This document shows, piece after piece, positions 7,936-15,611 of a stretch of 64,000 nucleotides of DNA (position 1 is its first letter; each line of letters begins with the position of its first letter). The stretch is from contig SMLU01000004.1 in NCBI GenBank assembly GCA_007859745.1, positions 248,001-312,000 on the forward strand, written 5' to 3'. The translations under genes were made by a program, and so were the position numbers. Source of the stretch: Phycisphaerae bacterium RAS1. GTDB lineage: Bacteria; Planctomycetota; Phycisphaerae; UBA1845; Fen-1342. The notes beneath the pieces are model-generated. The model did not search any database, was not told the origin of the DNA, and worked only from the letters and a program-made list of their open reading frames with translations.

Positions 7936-9786
7936 ATGCATTTCACGTTCAAGACCCGCCGCGGGCGTCTGGACCTCTTGGAAACGCGCCTGATCTGGTC
8001 GCGTTTCGGCAGTTACGCGATGAAGCACCGCGGCTCGCTGGCGCTGGCGGCGCTGGCCAGCCTGGGCGTGATCGCGACGCAACTCGCGGCGCCCTGGCCG
8101 ATCAAGGTGATTTTTGACAACATTCTGGCGCGTTCGCAGGCGCCGCGCGGCTGGCTGGCGGAGTGGGTCGGCCGGATCGCCGCCGAACCGATGGGTCTGC
8201 TGGCCTGGGTATGCGCGGCGATTCTCGTCATCGCCGTACTGGACGCGCTGATTTCCTACATCCGCGACATCATTCTGGCCCAGGTCGGTCAGGAGGTGGT
8301 CGGCAAAATTCGCCAGGCGCTCTTCCGGCACCTGCAGACGCTTTCCCCCGCGGAGCTGGAGAAACGACACACGGGCGAGCTGCTCACCTGCCTGAGCGGC
8401 GACATCATCATGCTGCGCCAGCTCCTGGTCGGCGGCATTGTCTCGGCCAATCAGAGCGTGTTGACCGTACTCTCGCTGACGGTCGCCATGCTCCTGCTGA
8501 ACTGGAAGCTGGCGCTGGTCGGCCTGCTGACGACGCCGCTGTCGATGCTGGCCAGTTACCGCATCTCGCGCAGCATCCGCCAGGCGACCGAGCAACAGCG
8601 CGAGAAAGAGGGCGCGACGTTGTCGCTGGCGCAGGACGTGCTCGGCGCGATGCCGATCATTCAGGCCTTTAACCGCCAGCGCACCGAACAGGAACGTTTC
8701 AGTCGCCAGAATCGCAGCTCGACCCGCGCCGCCCTGAAAACCACGCGGCTCGAGGCCCGGCTCTACCGCACCGTGACGCTGACATCCGCCGCCGGGCTGT
8801 GCCTGATCCTCTTCGTCGGCGTTCGCGACGTGCTGGCCGGCGTGATGACCGCCGGCGATCTGCTGGTGTTTGTTTCGTATCTGCGCAGCGTGAACCGGCC
8901 GGTGCGTGACATCGCCAAGCTCAGTAGCCAGGCCGCCAAGGCGACCGCCTGCGGCAAACGCATCGCCGCCCTGATGGAAATCGGGCCGTCGGTGAAGTCG
9001 CGACCGGACGCGGCTGCGCTCGAAGCCTGCCGCGGCCAGATCGCGCTGGAGGGCGTCAGCTTCGGCTACGACGGCCGGCGGCCGGCGCTGCGCGACGTGT
9101 CGCTGCACGTTGCGGCGGGCGAGCGCGTGGCCATTGTCGGTCCCAGCGGCGCGGGCAAGACCACGCTGCTGAAGCTGCTGCTTCGATTCTACGACCCGCA
9201 GGAGGGTGCGCTGCAGCTTGATGGTCTCGACCTTCGCGACCTCACGCTCGATTCACTGCGTCGCCACACGGCGTGGGTCAGCCAGGACACGGTGCTCTTC
9301 GGCCTGACGATCGGCGAGAACATCGCCCTCGGCTGCCCCGCCGCCACACCGGAGCAGATCGCCGCCGCCGCAGGGCGCGTTCAAATCGCCGATTTCATCG
9401 AGAGTCTCCCCGACGGCTACGACACGCTGCCGGGACAGAACGGCGTCGCGCTTTCCGGCGGCCAGCGTCAGCGGCTGGCGCTGGCCCGGGCGCTTTTGCG
9501 CTGCCCGGCCGTGCTGCTGTTGGACGAGCCGACCAGCGGTCTGGACGCCCGGACGCAGGCCGCCGTCGAGGACGCGTGGATGGCGGGCGGCGCCGCGACA
9601 ACGCTGGTCGTCTGTCATCGACTGCGGCGGATGGAGCGCTTCGATCGCATTGTGGTCATGGAAGACGGCCGGATCGTGGCCGTCGGACCGCACGACGAGC
9701 TGTTGCGGAACTGTCCGCAGTACGCTGCGCTTCAGTCGGCTGCGGCGGCGGAGCAGCCCCTCGCCGCGGAGGCGGCGGCATGTTGA
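7936..9786 (+). CDS. ABC exporter, fused membrane and ATPase domains
   Basis: 616 aa from the ATG at 7936; a GTG at 7930 overlapping the previous stop is an alternative. Residues ~30-315 form the six-helix type I exporter membrane domain. The nucleotide-binding domain has Walker A 'GPSGAGKTT' (~residue 402), Q-loop 'VSQDTVLFG', signature 'LSGGQRQR' (~505), Walker B 'AVLLLDEPTSG' and H-loop 'VVCHR'. This is a half-size exporter that should act as a homodimer in the inner membrane (MsbA/LapB-like shape). Embedded among glycosyltransferases, it most likely flips or exports the product of this operon; that substrate is inferred. It overlaps the next gene by 7 nt. Confidence 0.92.
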   Translation: MHFTFKTRRGRLDLLETRLIWSRFGSYAMKHRGSLALAALASLGVIATQLAAPWPIKVIFDNILARSQAPRGWLAEWVGRIAAEPMGLLAWVCAAILVIAVLDALISYIRDIILAQVGQEVVGKIRQALFRHLQTLSPAELEKRHTGELLTCLSGDIIMLRQLLVGGIVSANQSVLTVLSLTVAMLLLNWKLALVGLLTTPLSMLASYRISRSIRQATEQQREKEGATLSLAQDVLGAMPIIQAFNRQRTEQERFSRQNRSSTRAALKTTRLEARLYRTVTLTSAAGLCLILFVGVRDVLAGVMTAGDLLVFVSYLRSVNRPVRDIAKLSSQAAKATACGKRIAALMEIGPSVKSRPDAAALEACRGQIALEGVSFGYDGRRPALRDVSLHVAAGERVAIVGPSGAGKTTLLKLLLRFYDPQEGALQLDGLDLRDLTLDSLRRHTAWVSQDTVLFGLTIGENIALGCPAATPEQIAAAAGRVQIADFIESLPDGYDTLPGQNGVALSGGQRQRLALARALLRCPAVLLLDEPTSGLDARTQAAVEDAWMAGGAATTLVVCHRLRRMERFDRIVVMEDGRIVAVGPHDELLRNCPQYAALQSAAAAEQPLAAEAAAC

Positions 9787-11144
9787 TCGCGACGACGCCC
9801 CGAGCCATGGAAATGCTGCCCGACGACTGGGCGGAGAAGCTCTCGCCTGAGGCCGTGCTCGAAACCTGCCGCGACGCCCTGACGCGCGTCGATCCGGCGC
9901 AGCGCCGCGCGTGGCGCGCCTGCCGGCAGATCGAGGCGCTGCACGATCCCGGACGATCGGCGCGCCTGGCGTATTCGCTGCTGGAAGATCCTGCGTTGCC
10001 GGAGCATCGCGACTGGCCTGAAGGTCAGATCGTCTACGTCCACGCGCCGCTGCGGCGGCCGATGTCGCGCCGCGGACAGGTCGTGAACCTCCATGGGGTG
10101 GAAGTCGAGCTCTACGCGTTCCCGAATGACCGGCGGCTGCGCGGTCTGCGGCGCTTCACCGGCAAAAGCGACGCGCTGAATGCGTGGCGGCAGTGGCTGG
10201 CCGAGGCGGGCAGTGACTTCGAGCCGGACGAATCGTCGCTGCAACGCCAGCTCATGAGATATGTTCCGGAACAGAAGTGGATCGTCCGGCTGCGCGTCGA
10301 CGGCCGGCCGCGCGGCGGCGGCGAGACGAAGTCGAAGCGAATCGCCGTCCGCTGCACCGCGCCGGCGGCGTGCCGAACGCTCCTGCGGCGGCATCAGCAG
10401 CTTTCACGAGCCGCGCCGCATCCGGATGGCGTGTGCGCGCCGGCGGCGGTCGGCGCGAATCCGGCCGACGGCGTGCTGGCGATCGAGTGGGCCCGCGGCG
10501 ACACGCTTCTGGAAACGCTACGGGAGCGGCCCGCCGGCGACGTGCTGCGGAGCGTCGCGACGCTGCTGCGCCGGTTTCACGTCCTGAGCATCGATGATCT
10601 GATCGAGCATCGCACGCATCACGTTCAGGTTCGCGTTTCCTCCGCGGCGATCGACCTGGCGGCGGCCTGTCCGGACCGGCGGGCGCGATTTGAAGCGCTG
10701 CGGAGCGACGTGAATCACCGGCTCTCCGCGCTGCCACGGACCGACGCGGTGACGCTGCACAACGATTTCCATTGGAATCAGCTACGCATTAAGCGCGAGC
10801 GCTTCACGGTGCTGGACTTTGAGCGGCTGGCGCGGGGGGATGCGTGGATCGACGCGGCCAACTTCGCCACGCAGTTATGCATGCTGGGCCATCGGCCGCA
10901 GCTCAATGTCCGGGTTGACCAAGGGCGCGCCTGGGCGCTGGAGTTTCTGCATGCGTGGGAACGCGGCGGCGGCGCGGCGCCGGATCGCGAGCGGTTGCGA
11001 CTTTATAGCTGCCTTTCACTGCTGGAACTGGCCCGCGGCATGATGCGGCACGTCCGCCCAGGTTGGCGAGACCTGGCGGTGCGCTGCCTGGAAGCGGCGG
11101 AAGCCGAGCTCGGCGGACGCGGCCTGACGGGGGACGTGGCGTGA
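9780..11144 (+). CDS. APH-fold kinase-like protein (first of a pair)
   Basis: 454 aa, starting at an ATG inside the last codons of the ABC transporter gene. The C-terminal half has the aminoglycoside-phosphotransferase/choline-kinase signature: 'LHNDFHWNQLRI' around residue 326 matches the HxDxxxxN catalytic loop (Asp base, Asn metal ligand), and 'FTVLDFERL' supplies the metal-binding Asp. The N-terminal ~200 residues are less typical. The family phosphorylates small molecules or sugars with ATP. Here, inside a glycan operon, a role in phosphorylating a sugar, lipid or polymer is inferred. There is no reason to call it antibiotic resistance. Confidence 0.7.
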   Translation: MLIATTPRAMEMLPDDWAEKLSPEAVLETCRDALTRVDPAQRRAWRACRQIEALHDPGRSARLAYSLLEDPALPEHRDWPEGQIVYVHAPLRRPMSRRGQVVNLHGVEVELYAFPNDRRLRGLRRFTGKSDALNAWRQWLAEAGSDFEPDESSLQRQLMRYVPEQKWIVRLRVDGRPRGGGETKSKRIAVRCTAPAACRTLLRRHQQLSRAAPHPDGVCAPAAVGANPADGVLAIEWARGDTLLETLRERPAGDVLRSVATLLRRFHVLSIDDLIEHRTHHVQVRVSSAAIDLAAACPDRRARFEALRSDVNHRLSALPRTDAVTLHNDFHWNQLRIKRERFTVLDFERLARGDAWIDAANFATQLCMLGHRPQLNVRVDQGRAWALEFLHAWERGGGAAPDRERLRLYSCLSLLELARGMMRHVRPGWRDLAVRCLEAAEAELGGRGLTGDVA

Positions 11145-12562
11145 TTGCTGCCGACGTGCGGAAAGGCGTAGCTGCTCCCGGCCCGCTCATTTGCGAGTTG
11201 TTCGAGGAATCGCGGCTGGCGACGCGGCTGCGCGAATGGCTGGGCGACCGGCTCCCCAGCGGCGGCGACGTTCAGAATGTGCACATCGAGCGTTGCTGGC
11301 CAGCCCGCGACGGCGCCTTTCGTTTTCAGTGGTCGCTACCGCTCGGTTCAGGGCGCCGCGCGCGATTCTATGGGTCGCCTCGAAACGAAGCGAAGCACCG
11401 GCGTCTCGCCGGTGCGCACTCGGTGATGTCGCGGACGCACCGGCGGGACGCCGGTGCTCCCCCACCCGGTACCCTCGGATGCATCGATCGTGGATTGGCC
11501 GTTCGCGGGCGGCCTTACGATCTGCTGATTCACTCACCCGATTGCGACGCGAGACTGCCGCAGCTCGCGGCCTGCCTCGATCCCGCCGCAGCCGGGCCGC
11601 TGGTCCGGGCGGTGGTCTCGGGCCCGGATGGGCGCCGCGCGCCGCGCCTGGGCCGAATGCAGACCCGGTTGCTGGCCTTCAAACCCGGTCGCCGGGCGGC
11701 CATCCTCTATTCGTGGCGCACGGCGCGAGGCACGGTTCGCGTCATCGGCAAGACGCACTCGGGCGAGGCCGCCGCTGCGCTGACGGAGCGGCACGCGCGC
11801 GTCGGCGGCGAGCTGGAGCGGCTCAGCCGCGGCCGAATCCGCATTCCGCGAGTCATCGGCGAGATTTCTGCGCCGAAGCTGCTCCTCTTCGAGTACGTCG
11901 GCGGGCGCGAAATGGGCGATGTTCGCCTGCCCACCTCAGAGGAACTCGACCTGATCGCCGAAACGCTGGCGACGCTGCACCGGCTGGATCCGCACGGCCT
12001 GCCGGCGTTTGGCGCCGTGGACGAAGTCCGCGTCGTCCAGCGCTGGCGCGACGCGTTGAAGCTCGCACGGCCCGACATGCACGCCGCCGCGGCGCCGCTG
12101 GTCGGAGTCGTTGCCGAGCTGGCCCCCGCCGCCCCCGGCGTCGCCTGCACCGTCCATCGCGATTTCTACGGCAAGCAGCTCCTGTGTGACGCCGCGGGCG
12201 TCACGCTGCTCGACCTGGACACGCTCGCCGGCGGCCGGCCGGAGCAGGACCTGGGCAACATCCTGGCCCACCTGCACCTGAACGCCGTCCAGACCGACGC
12301 GCCGGCGCGAGACGCGGCGGCGGCGTTCGCCCGGCTGCGGACGGCTTATTCGCGCCGGCGGGGTCCGGTTGATGAGGCCGCCCTGAGATTTTTCGCCGTG
12401 GCGGCATTAACGCGGCTCGGGGCCGTTCACGCTCTGCGAACGCTCACCCGCCGCTGCAGCCCGGTGCTGTGGGACGTTGCCCGCAGGCTGGCCGAATCGC
12501 CCGCGCCGGGCGGCATGGCGCCGGCGCGCGTATCAAACGGCCGCCGCCGCGCCTCGGTATGA
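11141..12562 (+). CDS. APH-fold kinase-like protein (second of a pair) with repeat-derived insert
   Basis: 473 aa, starting at a GTG that overlaps the previous stop as GTGA. The catalytic loop 'VHRDFYGKQLL' (His at residue 339) and 'VTLLDLDTL' place it in the phosphotransferase (APH) superfamily. Residues ~86-106 are encoded by two GC-rich hairpin repeats read in frame, giving a basic segment unrelated to the fold. It is paralogous in architecture to the preceding gene, so the pair may act successively or as a heterodimer. Last gene of the glycan operon. The N-terminal third is poorly recognisable and the substrate is unknown. Confidence 0.68.
   Translation: MIAADVRKGVAAPGPLICELFEESRLATRLREWLGDRLPSGGDVQNVHIERCWPARDGAFRFQWSLPLGSGRRARFYGSPRNEAKHRRLAGAHSVMSRTHRRDAGAPPPGTLGCIDRGLAVRGRPYDLLIHSPDCDARLPQLAACLDPAAAGPLVRAVVSGPDGRRAPRLGRMQTRLLAFKPGRRAAILYSWRTARGTVRVIGKTHSGEAAAALTERHARVGGELERLSRGRIRIPRVIGEISAPKLLLFEYVGGREMGDVRLPTSEELDLIAETLATLHRLDPHGLPAFGAVDEVRVVQRWRDALKLARPDMHAAAAPLVGVVAELAPAAPGVACTVHRDFYGKQLLCDAAGVTLLDLDTLAGGRPEQDLGNILAHLHLNAVQTDAPARDAAAAFARLRTAYSRRRGPVDEAALRFFAVAALTRLGAVHALRTLTRRCSPVLWDVARRLAESPAPGGMAPARVSNGRRRASV
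11395..11457 (+). repeat. Two GCACCGGCG hairpin repeats inside a coding region
   Basis: 'GCACCGGCG' and 'CGCCGGTGC' form a 9-bp stem with a 3-nt loop at 11395-11415, and again at 11437-11457. The two hairpins are separated by 21 nt and are read in frame through the second APH-like gene. Similar hairpins occur as dispersed intergenic repeats in planctomycete genomes (from general knowledge, not checked here). Confidence 0.85.
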
Positions 12563-12604
12563 ATGGCTAAGAAACGACCTCGAATGTCCGACGCGACGGT
12601 CGTC

Positions 12605-12664
12605 GGGTGCCACTGGCGGCTCGTCCGCCAGTGCTGGACGGGCAGCAAGCTGCCCGTGGCACCC
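12605..12664 (+). repeat. Three-stem palindromic element (REP-like)
   Basis: An outer stem pairs 'GGGTGCCA' (12605-12612) with 'TGGCACCC' (12657-12664). Inside are two 9-bp hairpins: 'CACTGGCGG'/'CCGCCAGTG' (12611-12619 with 12625-12633) and 'ACGGGCAGC'/'GCTGCCCGT' (12638-12646 with 12649-12657). The whole can fold as a three-way junction on either strand. It fills the short gap between the glycan operon and the pseudopilin gene. Confidence 0.9.
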
Positions 12665-12691
12665 ATGATCGTCTCCAGCAGCCCCAGGAAT

Positions 12692-13381
12692 ATGACCATG
12701 CGCCACCGCGTCGAACGCCACGCTTTTACGCTGATCGAGCTGCTCGTGGTCGTCGCGATCATCTCATTGCTGATCGCGATTGCGGTGCCGTCGTTCACGC
12801 AGGCCCGCCGGCAGGTTCGCAGCACGCGCTGCCTGAACAACCTGCGCTGCGTCTTCGTCGCCAGCAACATGTACGCCGACCAGAACGGCTCGCTTCCGCC
12901 GCTCAACAACGACCCGAACGAGGGCGCCTGGCAGTACAACTACATCCTGTTCGACGGGCGCGACTTCAATCAGAATTTCGGACCGCTGTTCGTCGGCTCG
13001 AAAGTCATCGACCACGTGCAGCAGCTCTTTTGCCCGCTCCAGGAAAACCCGTTTCACCAGCTCGGCACGCCGCAGAACCCCTGGCCCACCGTCCCCAACA
13101 TGGATACGCGCGCCGGGTACGGGCGCCGGCCGCACCTGACGGGCAAGAGCTTCTCCAGCATGCGCAAGGTCGTGGCCTACGCCGCGGATCTGCTGCACCA
13201 GCCGGACGTCGTCCGCAGCGCCCACCGCACGTTCGTCAACGTGGTCTTCACGGACGGCCACGCGCAGCGCGGCCGCGAACCGAAGCTGCTGGACAACGCG
13301 CTGGCGTCACCGTTCAGCGCGCTGGACAACCCGGTCGTGCAGGAGCTGTGGGAGGCGCTCGATCGAGCGACCGGTCGATGA
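12692..13381 (+). CDS. Type II secretion pseudopilin-like protein
   Basis: 229 aa from the ATG at 12692; a second ATG at 12698 is equally possible with 'AGGA' upstream. A short basic leader ends at Ala, followed by 'FTLIELLVVVAIISLLIAIA', the class III prepilin signal cleaved before the Phe, with the hydrophobic helix that forms the pilin core. The C-terminal globular part ends with 'VNVVFTDGHAQRG', a feature of the planctomycete H-X9-DG-like pseudopilins, which are very numerous in this phylum. Exported via a prepilin peptidase; the function beyond that is unknown. It overlaps the next gene as ATGA. Confidence 0.87.
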   Translation: MTMRHRVERHAFTLIELLVVVAIISLLIAIAVPSFTQARRQVRSTRCLNNLRCVFVASNMYADQNGSLPPLNNDPNEGAWQYNYILFDGRDFNQNFGPLFVGSKVIDHVQQLFCPLQENPFHQLGTPQNPWPTVPNMDTRAGYGRRPHLTGKSFSSMRKVVAYAADLLHQPDVVRSAHRTFVNVVFTDGHAQRGREPKLLDNALASPFSALDNPVVQELWEALDRATGR

Positions 13382-14070
13382 CTTCATTCGCATTGAAAAA
13401 AAAGCGATCCGCTGCAACCCGGTGTTCTCGGGCTCCGCTGCTGGTCGGCGTCGCGGGCGTCGGACTTCTGCTGGGCGCAACCCTTCTCCTCCGCCCCGCC
13501 CCGGCCAAGCCGGCGCCCGCCCCGGCCGAGCAGCGCAAGTGGGTCGAGGTCGAGCGCGTGCTCGACGGCGACACCCTCAAGGTTGATCCCGGCGACAAGC
13601 TCGTCTACGCCGGCATCCGCGCCCCCGTGGAGGGCGAGCCCTTCTTCGAGCAGGCTCGCCGGCGCAACGCCGAACTGGTCGAAGGCAAGAAGCTGCGGCT
13701 CCGCTTTGACGGGGCCGAACGCGATAAGAAGCAGCGGTTGTGCGCGTACGCCTTTCTCGACGACCGGCTCGTCAACGCCGTGCTTGTTTCCGAGGGGCTG
13801 GCGTACGTGCGGAGGCCGCAGGGCGAGGAGAGGTACATCGATGTGCTGTTGAAGGCCCAGTCCGACGCGCGCCGCAGCCGTCGCGGCGTCTGGTCCGTCG
13901 CCCCGCCGCCTGCCGAACCTGAATACGCCGCGGACCCGAAGTATGGCAATTTTCATCGCCCGTCGTGCGGCGAGGTCGCAAAGATGAAGCCCGAACGGCT
14001 GCAACGTCCAGCGTCGCGCGATGACGCGTTGAGCCGGGGCTTTGCTCCTTGCCCGACCTGCCGGCCATAA
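13378..14070 (+). CDS. Membrane-anchored thermonuclease (SNase-like) with Ada-type Cys motif
   Basis: 230 aa. A basic leader and one transmembrane or signal helix ('LLVGVAGVGLLLGATLLL') precede a Pro/Ala linker. The staphylococcal-nuclease OB domain follows: 'VERVLDGDTLKV', then 'IRAPVEGEPFFEQA' (Arg and Glu at the usual catalytic places) and 'KKQRLCAYAFL' with the third catalytic Arg. The tail 'FHRPSCGEVAKM...CPTC' resembles the Ada-like metal-binding motif often found behind secreted thermonucleases. Calcium-dependent DNA/RNA hydrolysis outside the cytoplasm is expected. It starts inside the stop codon of the pseudopilin gene (ATGA), suggesting co-translation; a link to DNA uptake or nutrient scavenging is speculation. 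Confidence 0.85.
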   Translation: MTSFALKKKRSAATRCSRAPLLVGVAGVGLLLGATLLLRPAPAKPAPAPAEQRKWVEVERVLDGDTLKVDPGDKLVYAGIRAPVEGEPFFEQARRRNAELVEGKKLRLRFDGAERDKKQRLCAYAFLDDRLVNAVLVSEGLAYVRRPQGEERYIDVLLKAQSDARRSRRGVWSVAPPPAEPEYAADPKYGNFHRPSCGEVAKMKPERLQRPASRDDALSRGFAPCPTCRP

Positions 14071-14265
14071 CAGCAGTCTCCCCCGCCTTTTTGGCGCCGC
14101 CCGTTGACGCTCGTCACCCCGCCGCTTGGCGCGGCGGGTTCGGAAATACCAAACGGACGGCGGCGTCTGCCAGATAGTTCGGCCACGCCAGTTCCACGCG
14201 CCTCGACTTCTCCGACCGCACACCGCCGGTTAGGCTGAACACTCGGGTACCCAACGGGACGCCTT

Positions 14266-14811
14266 GTGTCAGCCACTGATCGAAGCCTCATTCAGGATTG
14301 TCTGCGCGGCGATGCCGCGGCGTGGGATCGGTTCGTTGCGCGCTACTCCCGGCTGGTGTACTCGATTCCGCGGAAACTGGGGCTGACCGAGGCGGACTGC
14401 GACGATGTTTTTCAGACGGTATTCGGGGTGGTCGTGCGACGGCTGGAGAGCCTGCGTGATGAGTCGCGCACGGCCGCGTGGTTGGTGCGGACGACCTACC
14501 GCGAATCCTGGCGCGTCGCCAAGCGCCGCCGTGGCGGGCCGGCTGAGCTGCCGGGCGAGTACGCGGACCCGCAGGAGCCGAACGAGGAGGAGGTGCTGCG
14601 TCTGGAGCGGCAGCACCTGATCCGGGCGGGGCTGGCGGAGTTGGAGCCACGCTGTCGCGAGCTGCTGGAGTTGCTGTTTTTCGAGGCCGAGACGCCGGAT
14701 TATGCCGAAATTTCGCGGCGAACCGGCATCGCGGTGGGGGGAATCGGGCCAACGCGGGCGCGATGCTTCAAGAAGCTGGAGACCATTCTGGGCCGGCATG
14801 GGTTCCGATAA
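14266..14811 (+). CDS. ECF-type RNA polymerase sigma factor
   Basis: 181 aa, GTG start with 'GGGAC' upstream. Region sigma-2 is at residues ~10-75 ('AWDRFVARYSRLVYSIPRKL' then 'DVFQTVFGVVVRRLESL'), and sigma-4 at ~120-175, where 'EISRRTGIAVGGIGPTRARC' is the -35 recognition helix-turn-helix. There is no sigma-3, as expected for group 4 factors. Size and pattern match the short planctomycete ECF factors. The gene opens a locus with a putative anti-sigma factor and a TPR-CHAT protein. A gap of 188 nt before the next gene leaves room for an autoregulated promoter. Confidence 0.92.
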   Translation: MSATDRSLIQDCLRGDAAAWDRFVARYSRLVYSIPRKLGLTEADCDDVFQTVFGVVVRRLESLRDESRTAAWLVRTTYRESWRVAKRRRGGPAELPGEYADPQEPNEEEVLRLERQHLIRAGLAELEPRCRELLELLFFEAETPDYAEISRRTGIAVGGIGPTRARCFKKLETILGRHGFR

Positions 14812-14999
14812 CCGCGACCGGTTGCGTACAAGCTATCCCAGAACTCTCCCCGAGCCGCAACCGTGAGGGAGCGGAGGCCTAAGAACCGCTGGCTTACGCG
14901 CGCGGCTCGGATCGAATCGGCCGTTACGGGATAGCTGCTGGTATTTTCCGGCCGCGGGCCGTCTCTGTTCGGGCAGAGACCTCTGGCAAAGAGTGGACC

Positions 15000-15611
15000 A
15001 TGACAGACTCCATGCTGATTGCCTACTTACTGGGTGAACTGACCGAAGCAGAAGCGGCTGAGGCCCGGCGGGCGATCGCCGCCGACCCCGAGCTGACCGC
15101 GACGGTGGCTCGCTGGGGCGCGATCCTGGATGCGGGCCGCAGTGATCGGTCGGTCGCGCCACCGCCGGCGACCATGGCCGCCGCGCGCGAGCTCTTTGCG
15201 CGACGTTCAGCCCGGGCCACGGCGTCGACCGCGGCCGGCTGGCTGGAACGGCTGCGGCGCGTCATCGCTGACTGCACGTTTGACAGTCGGGCGCAGCTTG
15301 CCACGGTCGGGCTGCGCGGGGCGGCCGATCAGTACCAACTGGCGTACGAAAGCGAGCTGGCCGATGTCGACCTTGAGGTGCAGCGCTGCGGCGAGCAGTC
15401 GGCGCGGCGCGTGATGGGCCAGGTCACGCTGCGAACGGGCGCGGCGCCGGCGGCGGTGCTTCTCACCGAGCATGGCGACCCGACGGTTGTGACTGAGACG
15501 ACGGCGGACGAGCATGGCGCGTTCAGCCTGGACATCGCCGCGGGCTGTTTCGACCTGCTGGTCGCGGTTGGCGATGAGTGCGTGGTCCTGCCTTCCATTG
15601 AAATCCAATGA
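15000..15611 (+). CDS. Putative anti-sigma / regulatory protein of the CHAT locus
   Basis: 203 aa. The N-terminal ~45 residues ('LIAYLLGELTEAEAAEARRA' and the following helix) look like the helical sigma-binding domain of anti-sigma factors, but without the usual HxxxCxxC zinc site. The C-terminal ~75 residues look like a carboxypeptidase-regulatory-type beta-sandwich ('TTADEHGAFSLDIAAGCFDL'). No transmembrane helix is visible, so a cytosolic protein is expected. It sits between the ECF sigma factor and the TPR-CHAT gene and overlaps the latter as ATGA. An anti-sigma factor, or a protease substrate holding the sigma factor, is the best inference; the family is not recognised with certainty. 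Confidence 0.6.
   Translation: MTDSMLIAYLLGELTEAEAAEARRAIAADPELTATVARWGAILDAGRSDRSVAPPPATMAAARELFARRSARATASTAAGWLERLRRVIADCTFDSRAQLATVGLRGAADQYQLAYESELADVDLEVQRCGEQSARRVMGQVTLRTGAAPAAVLLTEHGDPTVVTETTADEHGAFSLDIAAGCFDLLVAVGDECVVLPSIEIQ

Noticed and set aside
9780-12562. Aminoglycoside resistance
   Set aside because: Only the kinase fold is shared; both genes are embedded in a glycan operon and lack the features of known resistance enzymes.
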